Assembly (NCBI GenBank): GCA_033557685.1
Contig: JAWQRN010000024.1
Location: 1 to 50,278 of the forward strand
DNA from: Sperchopsis tessellata
Taxonomy: Eukaryota > Arthropoda > Insecta > Coleoptera > Hydrophilidae
Length of the DNA stretch: 50,278 nucleotides
Direction: 5' to 3'
The notes below the pieces were generated by a model. That model was not told the DNA's origin. It was given only the letters and a program-made list of their open reading frames with translations, and did not search any database. Both the position numbers and the translations under genes were made by a program. The first letter of the stretch is position 1. Every line of letters starts with the position of its first letter. Shown one piece after another: positions 29,087-41,800 of the stretch.

Positions 29087-29589
29087 TGATCTGAAATTAT
29101 TATCAAGATTGTCATTTTCACTTTCCGTTTCCATAGATAAAAAAATAAATAAATAAACTAAATATATTTCAAAGTGTATAGTGTATGTGAAATATTAATT
29201 AACTTATATATTTTGATTGCGTGTAAATATTATAAATAACTGTAAGTAATGTATTAATCATTCATATTATAGACCATATAGTAAATCTGTAATGTAAAAA
29301 GTCTAAAATCGTGTGACTTGTGTTTTAAAGAAATTGTGTCAATTTGACATTTTAGGTTCTTGTGATTATTAAAATTCAAATGTTTCAATTGCAGTAATAG
29401 ACTATCTTCATATGGATATGATCTACAGTTACAATATGATTCTTTAGATAATATAATTATAATAATATCTTTATTAAAGTAAATAAAATACATAACAAAT
29501 AAATGTTAACTGTACGGGAGATTCAAAATGGCGAAATGTAAACTTACAGTCTACAACCTAAAATTCTTCTTTCACTTTCAATCCTCTAC
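29087..29589. other. intergenic, no gene seen
   Basis: AT-rich sequence between the hAT element and the next LINE relic. No motif was recognised on either strand. Confidence 0.5.
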
Positions 29590-31395
29590 TGGATGTTGGC
29601 GATCACATTTCTGTTTTTTGTCTGTTGCTGCATGAACCAGCGCTCCGATGTTCCTCAGAGCCGTCTATTATCTCAAGTTCCGCAATCAAGACACCTGCTT
29701 TCTTCCTACTCCGCGTTTGCCCTCTATTTTCCCTTCCACTATCAATTAAAGAAGCCAATACTTTAGGTTCCTCATTATATGTCCAAAGTAAGATGTCTTC
29801 TTCTTTTTTTATGTTTAGGAAGACCTCTCTATCCTTTCTCATCCTTCTTAGGATATCGTCATTATCAACCCATGGCACCTTCAGCATTCGTCTTTACATC
29901 CACATCTCGAATGGTTCCAGTTTGTTAAAATGCGAGGCATCAGAGTCCACGTTTCTACGCCATAGAGTAGAACAGACCATATATAGCATCCTGCATATCG
30001 CAATCTCAAGTTCAAATCGATATCTCTGCTGGATAGCACGTTTTTAAAATTAAAGAAGTAACAACATCTTATTTCCTTGGCATTTTCCCAATCCTCGTCC
30101 AACCAACTTCCCAGATACTTGTATCATGTTACTTGTTCCAGAGGTACTTCCTCTATTTGGAGTTTCGTATTTGCGTAAGGAAATTTACCTCTACTGATTA
30201 TCATAAACTTGGTCTTACTACCATTACCCCTACTAATATTATTCAGTTGATTAACCACCTGTTGCAGATCATCGATGTTATCCTATATCATGACAGAGTC
30301 GTCGGTATATCTACTGTTATTATCATATCTTCCATTCACTTTAATTCCAATGTATTTATCTTCGAACGTTTCATTTAAAATGGCCTTCGAGATATGTTGA
30401 ATAAGAGCGGTGACATCAGCAATTATAAAGTCATTTGCTGTTAAGTGTGCAGTCTGGTGCCAGTACAAGTTTTCTATACAGCTAAGATCCCTACTATATA
30501 CGTCTGTTATGTTTAATATGTATATTAGCTTTATTTGTTGTTTGTTCAGTCGAAACCCTTTTCGTAGTCAACACAGCAGAAAAACCCCCTTCTGTACATC
30601 CCAGCAATTCTGGACCAGCACCCGGACTCGGTTGGCTTCACATTTCCTATATACTCTGTGGTGTAAGGCTTTACGGAATATTTTCAGCGCATGACTCATC
30701 AGACTTATTAAACGGCTTGTATATTCTGTTGAAAATAAGTTCCAGCAGAGCGATGTTAACGACATTAATAAGGTTGATAACCTTGGCTGGTATGTCGTCA
30801 ATTCCCACTGCTTGTTTGTTTTTCTAATGTTTTATCGTTTTACGTATTTCTTCCTTTGTTATTGGCTGTTCTGTGAGTGATTCATTTTCAAGAGTCATTT
30901 CTAGATCCGGTTTTTCGTCGTTTGAAAAAGTTCACGAAGTATTGTTCCCACACTGTCCCCTTCTCATCTAGAACTATTTAGTTCCGGTCGTTAACAAGTA
31001 CTTCAGTTGCTTTATTTTTGTATGCACCGGCCGCTTCCTTTAACTTTTTATATTCTCCATGTGTGTCATGTATCTGTTGCAGTCTCTCTATTTCCCGAAA
31101 CTCTTGTTCTAGTTATTGTCTTTTTGCCCTTCTGATTTCGGATATAATTTTTGCATTCATTATGAGATACTTATCTGAATTTACGTTTTTATTTCTGCGA
31201 CTTTCTCCCATTAGCTGGAGGATCTCCCCTGTCATCCATCCTTGCTTTGGAATAGCCTTTCGGTATCCCAATCTATTTTGGGTTATGCTGTTCATTGTCT
31301 TTATGTTGTTCCATAGGTCGTTCCCCTCAAGCTCTAGAGCTGTCTCCTTCAGTTTCTTTAGATGGCTATTTATTTCAGACTGCAGACCTAGAAAA
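29590..31395 (-). mobile_element. LINE ORF2 relic, from the endonuclease-RT linker to the RT C-terminus
   Basis: Minus-strand frames in order: LGYRKAIPKQGWMTGEILQL (about 31270), a coiled linker with EIRRAKRQ (about 31140), RLISLMSHALKIF and RVYRKCE (about 30710-30640), VLVQNCWDVQ (about 30600), the palm as GIKVNGRYDNNSRYTDDSVM (about 30345-30286), DLQQVVNQLNN (about 30265), TKFMIISRGK (about 30205), and SVLLYGVETWTLMPR (about 29970). The order is collinear but stops, frameshifts and deletions break it at least six times. The RYTDD box keeps both Asp residues. Clade not assigned. Confidence 0.75.
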
Positions 31396-31406
31396 CGTAG
31401 AACAAG

Positions 31407-31709
31407 TCATTTATTTCCCCAGAAATAGAAATATAAGACGCAAGCTAAAACAACTAAAGTAGCTATCATATCAGAATTCTTACAAGATATAATAATGTTT
31501 TTTAATAAAGTAAACCTCCTGAATAGGGTCCTGAAGGAATTGAATGAAAGCACCCTTTGCTTGTTAGGCAGTAAGTTGTAAATTTTGGCAATATTATATA
31601 GAAACGATCTTTCAAAAAGTGCTGTTGAATGAATAAGTAGGATTAATAAATCCATATTGTTCAAATTTAAGTGATGAACATCTGTTTGGAACTGGATTTT
31701 ATTATACAA
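31407..31709 (-). mobile_element. C-terminal end of a second, different LINE
   Basis: The minus-strand frame of about 100 codons contains ALFERSFLYNIAKIYNLLPN and LSFNSFRTLFRRF. This is the usual C-terminal block (R...F..N...LYN.LP......S...FK..L) of Jockey/CR1-type LINE proteins. It abuts the relic at 29590-31395, so one element appears to have inserted beside or into the other. Confidence 0.6.
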
Positions 31710-31739
31710 ATAAGTAAGACACTTACGGTCTTATTGATA

Positions 31740-32150
31740 ATGTAATGTGTCAAACCACTGCTAAGCTGTGGATAGTTAAACCGTTAAATCTTGACAATTT
31801 AGTTTGACGCATATACAACCCGCAATGCAGAAATTTCGACTGGTTGGTCGTTAGGCCAACGCACGAAGTCTACATCGTTTACCTTCGCACATGTTTCCCA
31901 TTTTGTCTGCCACCAATCTCGTTATTGTATTACAAACTTCTCTTATACGTACATATTTTTTCGAATATATATTTGTGTTTGTCAAATAGTATATAACCTA
32001 TAAACTGTTAGAAACGTCAAATTTAACCATCCGTAAACCTGCTGTTAGGTGGTTTGATTGTTAGTTCATTTAACTCTAAAATACAGACATTCACTAGCCA
32101 CAGCCAAATGCCGGCTCTTTTGCTATCAATTCAAACCAGTTCTCAATGTG
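31740..32150. other. spacer before the Tc/mariner relic, nothing recognised
   Basis: Mixed-composition sequence without open frames of note. It may include the 5' end of the Tc/mariner element, but no terminal inverted repeat could be paired. Confidence 0.4.
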
Positions 32151-32181
32151 CTTCAACTTCATATCTTCAGGCCTACAAAAT

Positions 32182-33087
32182 CTAACTGACTCAAGTCTGC
32201 ATACCATATACAGCGAAGAGAGTTCGTCAATCGATTCATTGAACAACAACAAGTGGACGGTGAGTTTCCAACAAAATCATCTTGAGCGATGAGGCCCATT
32301 TTCATGTTGATGGCTTCGTAAACAGGCAAAATTGCCGCATGACCAAAACCCACTCAACAACACAAGTCTACAGACCATATTCAGCAAAGAAAGTTCGTCA
32401 ATCGGTTCATTGAACAACAACAAGTGAACGGTGATTTTCCCAACAAAATCATCTTCAGCGATGAGGCCTATTTTCTTATTGATGACTTCGTAAACAGGCA
32501 AAATTGCCGCATGACCAAAACCCACATGTGTTTCGTGAGAAGGAAATACATCACAAACGTGTCACTGTTTGGTGTGGATTTTGGGCTATAGTCATCGTTG
32601 GACCAATTTTCTTCGAAGACGCTGCCGAGAATGCACAGTCAATGACGAACGGTATCGGGGCATGATAACCCAGTTTTTTGTGCCTCAAATGGATGGTATG
32701 GATCTTGAAGACATGTGGTTCCAACAGAACTGTGCCACTTGCCACACATCAAGTGAAACAATGGCATTATTGCACGAGAAATTCCCTGGTCGTATAATCT
32801 CCCATTTGGGCGACCAGAATTGGCCGCCTAGATCGTGCGATTTAACGCCTTTAGACTTCTTTCTCTGGGGTTTTCTAATGTCAAATGATTATATCAACAA
32901 TTCCACGACCACCCAAAACTTCTTTCTCTGGGGTTTTCTGAAGTCAAAAGTTTATGTCAACAAGCCCATGACCACCCAAGAGTTGAAGGAGGAGATTAGT
33001 CACTATATTACTGAAATCCAGCCACAGTTATGCCAAACCGTGATTGATAATTTCATCAAAAGAACGCAAATGTGCCAGCAAATCTGA
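32182..33087 (+). mobile_element. degenerate Tc/mariner transposase with two internal duplications
   Basis: Frames give KIIFSDEAYFLIDDFVNRQN (about 32440; the first catalytic Asp is retained in SDEA), then 32569-33087 with NDERYRGMITQFFVPQMDGM, DMWFQQNCATCH (canonical WFQQDGATxH, so the second catalytic Asp reads Asn), PPRSCDLTPLDFFLWGFL and the C-terminal TTQELKEEISHYITEIQPQL. A 171-bp tandem duplication (units at 32182 and 32353) repeats the SDEA segment. A 63-bp in-frame duplication (units at 32856 and 32919) repeats the FFLWGFL segment. Frame breaks lie between them. The element is dead. No terminal repeats were identified. Confidence 0.85.
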
Positions 33088-34558
33088 GGAGGGCATTTAT
33101 TAGATGTGTTGTTCCATACATAATTCCCACATGTCTACTTTATAATTAAATCAAAATTTCGGTATTTTCCCAAAAAACTTATTTTTATTTAAAATTTAAA
33201 TTTTTCGCTCTTTTTGGGACACCTTTACTTGGATTGATACTGTCTTGCTCTCAGATACCAAAACTAACATTTTAGCAACATTTACTTAAAGGATCCATCG
33301 TTTCTGTTGCGTGTGACAACCAAACTCTCTTGGACTAGAATTAGACTGGAATTAACATTTACACATAAAATCAGTTTATCTTCACCATACATTAAATAGG
33401 TTTAAAATCTTAAATTGACAAATTACCTCCCCTGATCTAATAGCTAAGATCTACAAATCTTATATTTACATGTAGAACTTCACCATAAGTTTTTATGCTT
33501 AAAATATAAATAGAAATATAAATAAGCATTAGACATGTTAGTTTTTATGTACAGAACAGAATCATGTGAAATTTAATTGCCATTGATTAGGATATTTTTT
33601 AACCAATATTTAAAACTCCCCTATGTAGACCATCTGGTTTGTTATATGCATTTAAAATTGTAATCACTGTAGCACCTTGGATGATCTTATCTAATGTAAC
33701 CATAATGAAAAAGCTAATCTGAGATAATTATTTGAAATATTACCACACAAATATTGGCAAAAATCAATAGTGAATCATAAAACTAAACAAACTGTCCTTA
33801 TTATTTCAAACAGTGCAAACAGATGATAACTGAATGAAGTGTTAAAATATTAGTTTGCTTTGGGATATTAATTCATATTAGTGATGAAAGTAAAGTTGCT
33901 TCATTTTTCAAAAAGGATTTATGTCGTTCCATTTTTGAGGATACAAAAAATTAATTTTGAAAATGTAACCCTAGTAAGTGTGTTTCAAATTTCTACAAAC
34001 ATTATTCAAATTAAATATAATCCATGACATTGTACATTTGTCATACACATGTGCACAGTTATTTCCATATTATATACCTTTGTATATGTGTCTATCCTTT
34101 TGTGCTTTTGATTTCTTGTTAGGTCTTTGCAGATGCCCGTCTTTTTGTATTCATTCTTAGTATTTTCTCAACATATTTTTTGCTATTTCAATACATTTTA
34201 TACAGTTTGCTTTAGTAGGTACTATTGATTTGTAAAAGTATAAGTATTCTTAACCTCATTACGGTTGTGTTGAATTGTTACAATATTTTTGCAAAGGTAA
34301 ACTTTCATCTGAATTTTTTCTAAAGATTTAGAACCATAAATTATACAAACATTTCTTTGCGAGCATTTTTGATCAATTTTGAATTGCCAAGCTATGATTC
34401 CATGGTTCATTTATCAACAGACATGGTGATTATGACATCTGTGCTTCATTTCTACAAACATTTTGCATTATAAGCAGGTAATAATCACAATTTGATTTAA
34501 AATGTAGAGTCTTAACGATATGTAGGCTAGTGGGAGACTAAACTGTATTCAAGATATA
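33088..34558. other. AT-rich, no gene seen
   Basis: No motif was recognised in six frames. It could be intronic to the unidentified gene whose last exons begin at 38839, since that gene's upstream exons are not located. Confidence 0.45.
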
Positions 34559-34561
34559 CTA

Positions 34562-34678
34562 TTCAGTAAAAGAAGCAGGGAGGTTATCTTGCAGTTGCTT
34601 GATCTTAGCAACAGCCAGTGCAGTTGTGCCCCTATACCATGACAAAGTGTCAAGCACATAGGGGGCCCTTAAGGTGGG
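34562..34678 (-). other. isolated 39-codon open stretch, unidentified
   Basis: Minus-strand frame bounded by stops, containing APYVLDTLSWYRGTTALAVA and then KIKQLQDNLPASFTE. It lies in an AT-rich desert, yet this stretch is clearly GC-richer and its amino-acid composition looks protein-like. There is no ATG. It could be a relic of a transposon or of a displaced host exon. No family was recognised. Confidence 0.3.
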
Positions 34679-34679
34679 T

Positions 34680-35369
34680 CAACCTTGGCGAATATTGCAC
34701 TTACCACTAACACTGAATAGAAGTTTTCATCTCTACCACTTTTCTAGTACAGATTTACAATCAATAATTTTCCTGTTATTCCAATTGTTATTATTATACC
34801 ATTCCTTATTTAAAACATAATTTTCAGTTCCCATTCAGACACTACTTATTGAAATATGTTATCAGTAACCTTAGGAGAATTGTGCATATCATCAAGTCAT
34901 CAATTTAAGAGAATCATAAGGTTATACAGTTAGAATGTTAAATTAAGAATAGATTCATTTTTAGAAAATTTGATGTGATGTCATCGATGAGTGTTTTAAA
35001 TGAAATACCATGTATTTTTTACCGTGTTTGATTGACTATATTTTTAAAAATTCATTAATTTAATTTTTAATGGGTTTAATATTTTTAGTACAGCATAGAT
35101 TTGTTTTAGATATTTCCGTATTTGAAATAATTGGTTTAATGTGAAGGATTTTTCATCGTGAATAACAAGAAACAACTTTTAATTCAAATAACAGTTAAAG
35201 ATGAACATTTTTTTAATTATTTCATCACTTTCATACCAAAATGTTCAGATGTAATGCTCGAATTTGTGCCCCATTTACTTTTTGGCAAAATCCTAACCGA
35301 TTCTGAAATTTCTCCAAGGTATTCCGTATGGTTTCTGATAGAATTAACCTAATTTTAGTCATTATTCTT
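34680..35369. other. AT-rich, no gene seen
   Basis: The only frame above 60 codons (35158-35352) has no recognisable motif and a composition typical of random AT-rich sequence. Confidence 0.45.
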
Positions 35370-36000
35370 TACTGCAGATCTTTTAATTTTTGAGGTCTAT
35401 TTCGGTTCACCTTGTTTTTTAAATAACCTCATAGAAAATAACCTATTGAGATAAAGACCAGTATTTACGCAGGCTATTCTATTGTTTCTCAACCCCATAT
35501 CCGCCTACCTGGAAAGTTTGGTCTAAATAAAGATACAGTTCTCTGGTAAAATGAGTTGGTGCACTATCCTCTGGAAAACACAAGTTGTTTGAAGATACTC
35601 GAGTTCACTGGATTGAAAGAAACTTGAAAAAAGCGTGGGCCAAATGATTGCGTAATAAATTTAGATAAATATCACCTGTGCAGTGGACATCAAATAACTA
35701 TCGTTGAGAATTTCCACCCATCCATGCAACTTTTGAAAAAATAGAGTGTGACATTATCCTATCCAATATGGATTTTTGGGGCCCCAATTTGGCAATTTTG
35801 CTGATTTACAGTACCATTCAAATTAAAGACAGATTCAAAGAAAAATATTTGGTTGATATATTCAAGATTGTTTTTGTATCGAAATATCATTACTTGTTTT
35901 TGTATCGAAATATCATTACTTCACAAAATTGATTTATTCTACCAAAGTCATCTTCGTTCAATTCGTGGATCAGATTTGCTTTATGAAGATTTTATTATAG
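35370..36000 (-). pseudogene. Tc/mariner-superfamily transposase relic
   Basis: Minus strand: LNEDDFGRINQFCE (about 35960-35919), then FFESVFNLNGTVNQQNCQIG (about 35842-35783; expected FSDESTFFLNGxVNxxN), then CTNSFYQRTVSLFRPNFPGR followed by RIWG (about 35560-35490; expected PPHF..ELYQYLDxxFPGRWIG). The order is collinear, with stops and frameshifts between segments. A 26-bp exact tandem duplication (35869-35894 and 35895-35920) lies within it. Dead relic. Confidence 0.6.
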
Positions 36001-36416
36001 CTCTACAAGAATGTTAAGATGAACTTTTATAACATGACGTCTGTGGCAATCTCTCATAGTTTTAGGCTCAAGTTCACATGTGGCATTATTTACAAATTTT
36101 ATCCAAATAAGAATAATACTAAATACTTTCAGTTATTTCACTGCTTACCTTAATAGGTAAGGTACTCGAATATGGAAATAACTTCAACAAAGAGATATTT
36201 TTGTTAGTATTTAAAAAATAAAACCTTTTTAATATTTCATCATTGGATTTCTAAAAATGTAGTGTGTCCAATGTGTTGAAAGAATGCAGATGTTCCATTT
36301 AAAAAAATGTTGAATTTATAAAAATAAATGCAACTTGTCTAAGAGTTTTATGCAAATACCTACATCTGAGTTATTACCAAATTTATTCCAAACTTTACAC
36401 TCAAATTGTTTATCTA

Positions 36417-36570
36417 TAAGGTTGAACCGAAAACTTTTTCAAAATTAAACTACATATTTTGGAATGTATCAAAAATTTAATCAACAATGTTTTCACCATT
36501 CTGTTCGATAATCTTATTCCATCTACTAGGTAGTTTCATAATTCCATCCAAGTTTTTCAAACATCGCAGA
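36417..36570 (-). pseudogene. mariner transposase C-terminus with terminal repeat
   Basis: The minus-strand frame ends LDGIMKLPSRWNKIIEQNGE then NIVD and stop at 36477-36479. This is the conserved mariner C-terminus (rGIxxLPxRWxKVIxxxGxYI). About 55 bases beyond the stop, plus-strand AGGTTGAACCGAAAACTTTT at about 36420 looks like a mariner inverted-terminal sequence. The rest of the element is not recognisable. Confidence 0.6.
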
Positions 36571-38838
36571 CTTCAGTTCATTCAGTTAGAGACAATATTT
36601 AATAGAATTAATTATTTGATTGATGGATAAGAGCACAAAATAAGCAATACCCTTCCAATCCCATCAAACAGAAGTCACTACCTTCCTGGAATGTAAACCA
36701 GCTTTAGGTTGTGGCACTCGCTGATCACCTGACTTTCTCTAAGATCTGCACTGAATATTATTCTAAATAATCCATTATTTATCGCTCTTTATAAGACATT
36801 TAATTAGTTAATTCTGATTTAAAAGCAAATCAATAGAAACATATTCAGAAAGGTTTCAACATCATACCTGGAAATTGCCTGCTATCTGTCATCTTGTTCT
36901 ACACTGACTGAGGCACAGCTTTAAAAGAAAAATCCCCAGTCCAAAATTTGGCGAATCTGGCATGCTCGAACTTTGCGTCGTGTTAATTCCTTTCCTAACA
37001 TTGTACAGCATAAGATATCGAAAATACACTTTATTATCTTCAAATGTTAATATGTTTTTTTCTTAAAGGTTAAACTGAATTTCAAAATAAAACTGCAGAT
37101 AAACTTATTGTTTTAAATACAAAAACACATGTAATGCACCATTAAATGAATTAAAATTAATAAGCATGGTATAATTGACACAAACGAGTGATCACGAAAA
37201 TATTAGAATGAAGTTTCAGTTCAATATATCTATGACAGGCTGAGCCAAATCCGATTCTCTATATGGAGTTATCTTAAGAGTTAGAGGGTATATTTATATT
37301 CGGCACCATATTCTGGAAGGAAGCAATACTCCTTTGTCAAAAATGATCTATTTTCAATTCTTTTTGATAAAATAGAAAAACTGGCACTTTTTCATTTCAC
37401 TCTTATTACTTAAAAAATCTGTAATCACTTTTCCGTAGCCGCTTTTTGTCATACATCATCTGCAAGTATTATAATTTTGTTTCAATGTTTTGTTATTTGT
37501 AGGACATTACCAAGTTCTTTTTTCTTAGTAGGACTATCATTTGTTTTTCTTTTATTTCTATTCTCTAGTTACAGTTGCAGTTCATTATTCATAAATTTTT
37601 GTGACTTGAAAGTTGTCAAAATATCTTAAAAATAATCAATAATTTTTTTATGATAAGGATTTACTACATTTCACATTAAAATGCAATAATAGTCAGTCAA
37701 GTATATCTCTAAGAATATCCTGAAAGACACCTACTTTACCAAAGTTATTTTTAGAAGTGATACCAAAATTTAACTGAATTTGGTTGATTTAGTAACCTCT
37801 GAAATAAATATTGAAATAGTAGATCAACAATATGAAGAAGATGATTGTTTCTTTAGAATATAAATGCATCAATACAAGTATAAAGTTCTCCAGATTGATT
37901 TTCTTGAAGCTTTTGAAAAATATAATTATATTTATAATCCTACAAATTTCAAGGCAACCTGTGGTTATGGATATTCAGGGAGATCCCAGACATGTATTTG
38001 TATCTGAAATATACTAAATTCATTTCATTCCACGCTTTCCAATTTTTTGTACTTTCACCATAAGTGTCATTTTTGCACAGTCATCTTAGATCTATAACAA
38101 TAAAATCTAAGTTTGTATTTTGGGGTTCTAATATCAAAATCTAGTTCATGTGTTATAAATTTCTGAAATCACATTAAAAAAAGCTATAAAATGGTATTTA
38201 ATAAAAATAAACTTATACTGCACCATAAAATACAAAACATTGTGAGTAAAATTTGTAGATTGTAAAGAATTTGTGAAACAAAAAGTTGCTGGTTTTTATA
38301 TATTTTTATAATCAACTGAATAGAGGCAATATAAATAAAAAATATGCAAACATGCTTAATTTAAACCTTCCTTCTATCTTTTAAAATAACTGAAATTTAC
38401 ATGTAGAAAATCAATTTTTTGTCGCCTGATAAGCGTAGTAGTGATTGAATCGTTGTTGAAACATTCATGATCGAATAATTTTAAATGAATAAATCATGGA
38501 AACTGATTAACTAAAATGATTCATAATTTCCAACTCTAATATGTACCTGTAACATCCTTTGATATAAAGAGACTGTTCTCAGAATATAAATATGTTTTCA
38601 CTGAAAATAAACTTAATTAAATAATTTAAAAATATATTGCACCACATAGGAATTAAATAAATGTAAACAATACTTATAAAATAAATACTTTTATGTGTTC
38701 TATAAGTTCTTAAGTTTAATATCAAAAGAAACTGTATCAGTTATAATATCATTCAACAGCTGCCCTGGAATAAGAATGAAATACGTTTTTATTATTTTTA
38801 TGTTAAATACAATTGTAAGACTTAATATTTTAATTTAG
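36571..38838. other. AT-rich, no gene seen; probably intron of the gene ending at 43747
   Basis: Open frames are short. One stretch at about 37963-38018 (QPVVMDIQGDPRHVFVSEIY, stop) follows an AG and looks protein-like but has no convincing donor, so it is not called an exon. Confidence 0.4.
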
Positions 38839-41800
38839 GCAAGGGCGAATCTCTTGGATGTCATGATGGCCTCTGTATCAAGCGACTCTTCACCGACTTC
38901 GTCTTGTGGAGGCAGTGTTACAAGTGATTCCACTGAAGATCCCCCTGACTACGGTCAGCTGCATAGGATACACCGATTTCATAGACAAAAGAAAGGTACT
39001 TAGACTAAAATTTTGATTTCTTTCTCTTCACTGATTTTTTTCTTTTGCTTATCATAATTTATTAATTTTTTGTAGTGGTAGTGGTATCATATTTTTCCAT
39101 TAATAAACACACACATGAGCCATGCCTCTCACTAATTATAGTTTCAGTAGCTGCATGTTGGGGCTTTGTGGTTTATTATTTTTGGTAGCCATAACACCTA
39201 ATAGTGTTAAGTTTTAACGACATTTAGAGTTTTCAAGTTTTCAAAATTTGTTCTAACCACTAAAATCCTAAAATTATACAGTACGTTCAGCATTTTGGTG
39301 AACAAAATTTACACAAACACACTCTCTGACCTCTCTCTTAGTCTATACTTATTTTCTTCTTATACTATCTACTGTCTTGTCTCTTATTAGTGTTCCATCT
39401 TATCTACTATATGTATATCTTTCAATTCTTATTTCTATGATCTGTCTTTACTACTGTAGTTGTACTATTTATTATTTGAAATTTTTTGTTTTTATATTAT
39501 ATTGACACTCGACTCGACATAATTATTATTATTTTTGTGACTACGATTTAATTTTTGACTTTGTTTATTGATTTTGCTACTTTCTATGTTTATAATTTAT
39601 AAACTTGTTTGTGACATTATGTAAATATGTAAGAAATAAGTGTTCACAATTTAAAGAAAGAATATCAGAATCATTCTTCAATACTTATCAATTTTTAATG
39701 GAAAAATTGACCTTCGTTTTTAAATAAAGATATTAATTTCTAATGAAAGAAATTAAGATGGAAAATTTGCTTCACTGCCAGCCAAAATATTGGGTTGGAA
39801 GGAAAGTTTTGTCATATTTTAAATAAATAGGATTTTTTTTGTAAAAGAGTTCTGCATTCATTATACAACTGCTGGAGACCACATTAAATCTCTTGGGTTT
39901 GTCTTAAAGCAAAGCATTTGGGTCCCACACGAATTGCCCGAAAAGAATTTATCTGATCGTGTAAGAATACGCTCATCACATCTCAATACACACAATGTGG
40001 AGCCTTTTTGGACAAGCTGTTTACTGGACATGAAAAGTGGATTCTTTACGAGAATATTAAGAGAAGAAAAGCTTACTGCAAACCAGGAACATCTTCAGCA
40101 ACTCTTGTAAAACTAGATATTCATCAAAGAAAAGTACTACTCTATTTGTGGTGGGATAGAGAAGGTCCAGGGTATTATGAGTTGCTGAAACAAGGACAAA
40201 CTGTCAGTGAGAATGTGTACTGTAATCAGCTCGATAAATTGCATGCAGCTATCAAGGAAAGAAGGCCAGCATTAGCGTCCAGAAATGGAATCGTGTTCCA
40301 CCATGATAATGCTAGACCACATGCAGCAATGGTGACACAACAAAAACTTAGTGTGTTGGAATGGAAAGTTCTTAGTCACCCACCATATTCACCTTGACAT
40401 TGCACCATCAGATCCTACCTATTCAGATCTCTGCAAAATTATCTAACAGGAAAAAATTGAATTCTTTCAAAAGTGTTTCTAAGGCAGTTGCTGACAATTT
40501 TCATTCCAAGGGCGAGAACTTATACAAGAGGAATTGACAGGTTACCTGAAAGATGGAAACAAGTTGTTACAAATAATGGAAATTATATCATTGAATAATA
40601 TTAGATATATATTTTTTTAATTGATTTAAATGTTTTCTTAAAAATACGACTGCACTTTCCCTCCAACCCAACAATTGCAATTTTTCTACTGAAGCGGTGA
40701 ATATTTGAATATCAAAATAAATTGTTTGGTGATCCTTTAGTTTGTAATAAACTTTAAAATATGTGTAATGATGACCAAAAAATCTGGGCCAATTTAAATG
40801 CTTGTAATTTGAAGAAAAAACACAAGTAAGAGCACTTTCTTTACTAAAATACTACAGTAGTAGTGACGAGTATCAATCTATTACAACATTTTCTAAACGA
40901 AATTTTAAATTATTAACAAACTTCATTAGTGGGGTACATCGGTGTTATTAAGGGGTCTTTGTATATCTTTCTCATATAAATTTAACTTCTAACCTTACAT
41001 CACACGTGAATAATTTTTCTCATGCTTATTTAAATAAGCTGTCTTAACAGATTACTGGTATAAATAAATCAATATGCAGTATAATTATTGAATAATTATT
41101 TTACGCTAATCAGAGCATCAGCTAATTATTTCCTGTCCAATGATTTTGTGCTGTATAATTTTATACATATTTATAAACTGTTAAGAAAGATTGTTTTTAT
41201 ATTCAAGTAAAAAATTTGTTCATATATGATGAGTACTTTAGATTTTAGTTTGTACGTTGTAACCTAGAAAATAGTGAGTTGTAGATTTCCTGTTCTTTGA
41301 ATTTCTATTGTTTTCAGCATGTTAAATTTTGTTCCGTGTGTATTATTTTAATTGAACTATTTCCTATCATATGGGCTACTTATAATATGCGATTTACAAA
41401 TGATTATTTCAACAAGCTAGAAGCTATAGAAATTCAAAGATACATTCAAGATCTCTTCTTCGTCTGCCTCTTTGACCAACCGGATATATACAAATCACCG
41501 TTAATAACACCGATGTACATCCACCACCACCGTGTTATATGTAAGAAGGTTGATAACATTTTTAAATAAATTTTTTATAAACATGCAGGTTCTCAAAGTA
41601 ATGGATGATAGTAATACTTATTTGCTTATAACTTGATTGTAGGTAAAGGAATTTGAATAAGTTCTACTTTTTTAAAGAAAAATTACTACACCTTACTGTT
41701 CTGTACAACACTCTGTTTAATCCTTATGCAATGATTCTTCATTTACGATGAAATGTTCTTTGTTTCCTAATTGAAAGTTATATAAGATTGGAACTAAATG

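Noticed and set aside
31018..31428. Plus-strand 136-codon frame rich in Ser, Phe and Cys.
   Set aside because: Antisense shadow of the minus-strand LINE linker region.
37963..38018. Possible exon QPVVMDIQGDPRHVFVSEIY after an AG.
   Set aside because: It ends in a stop with no usable donor and has no continuation or known family.
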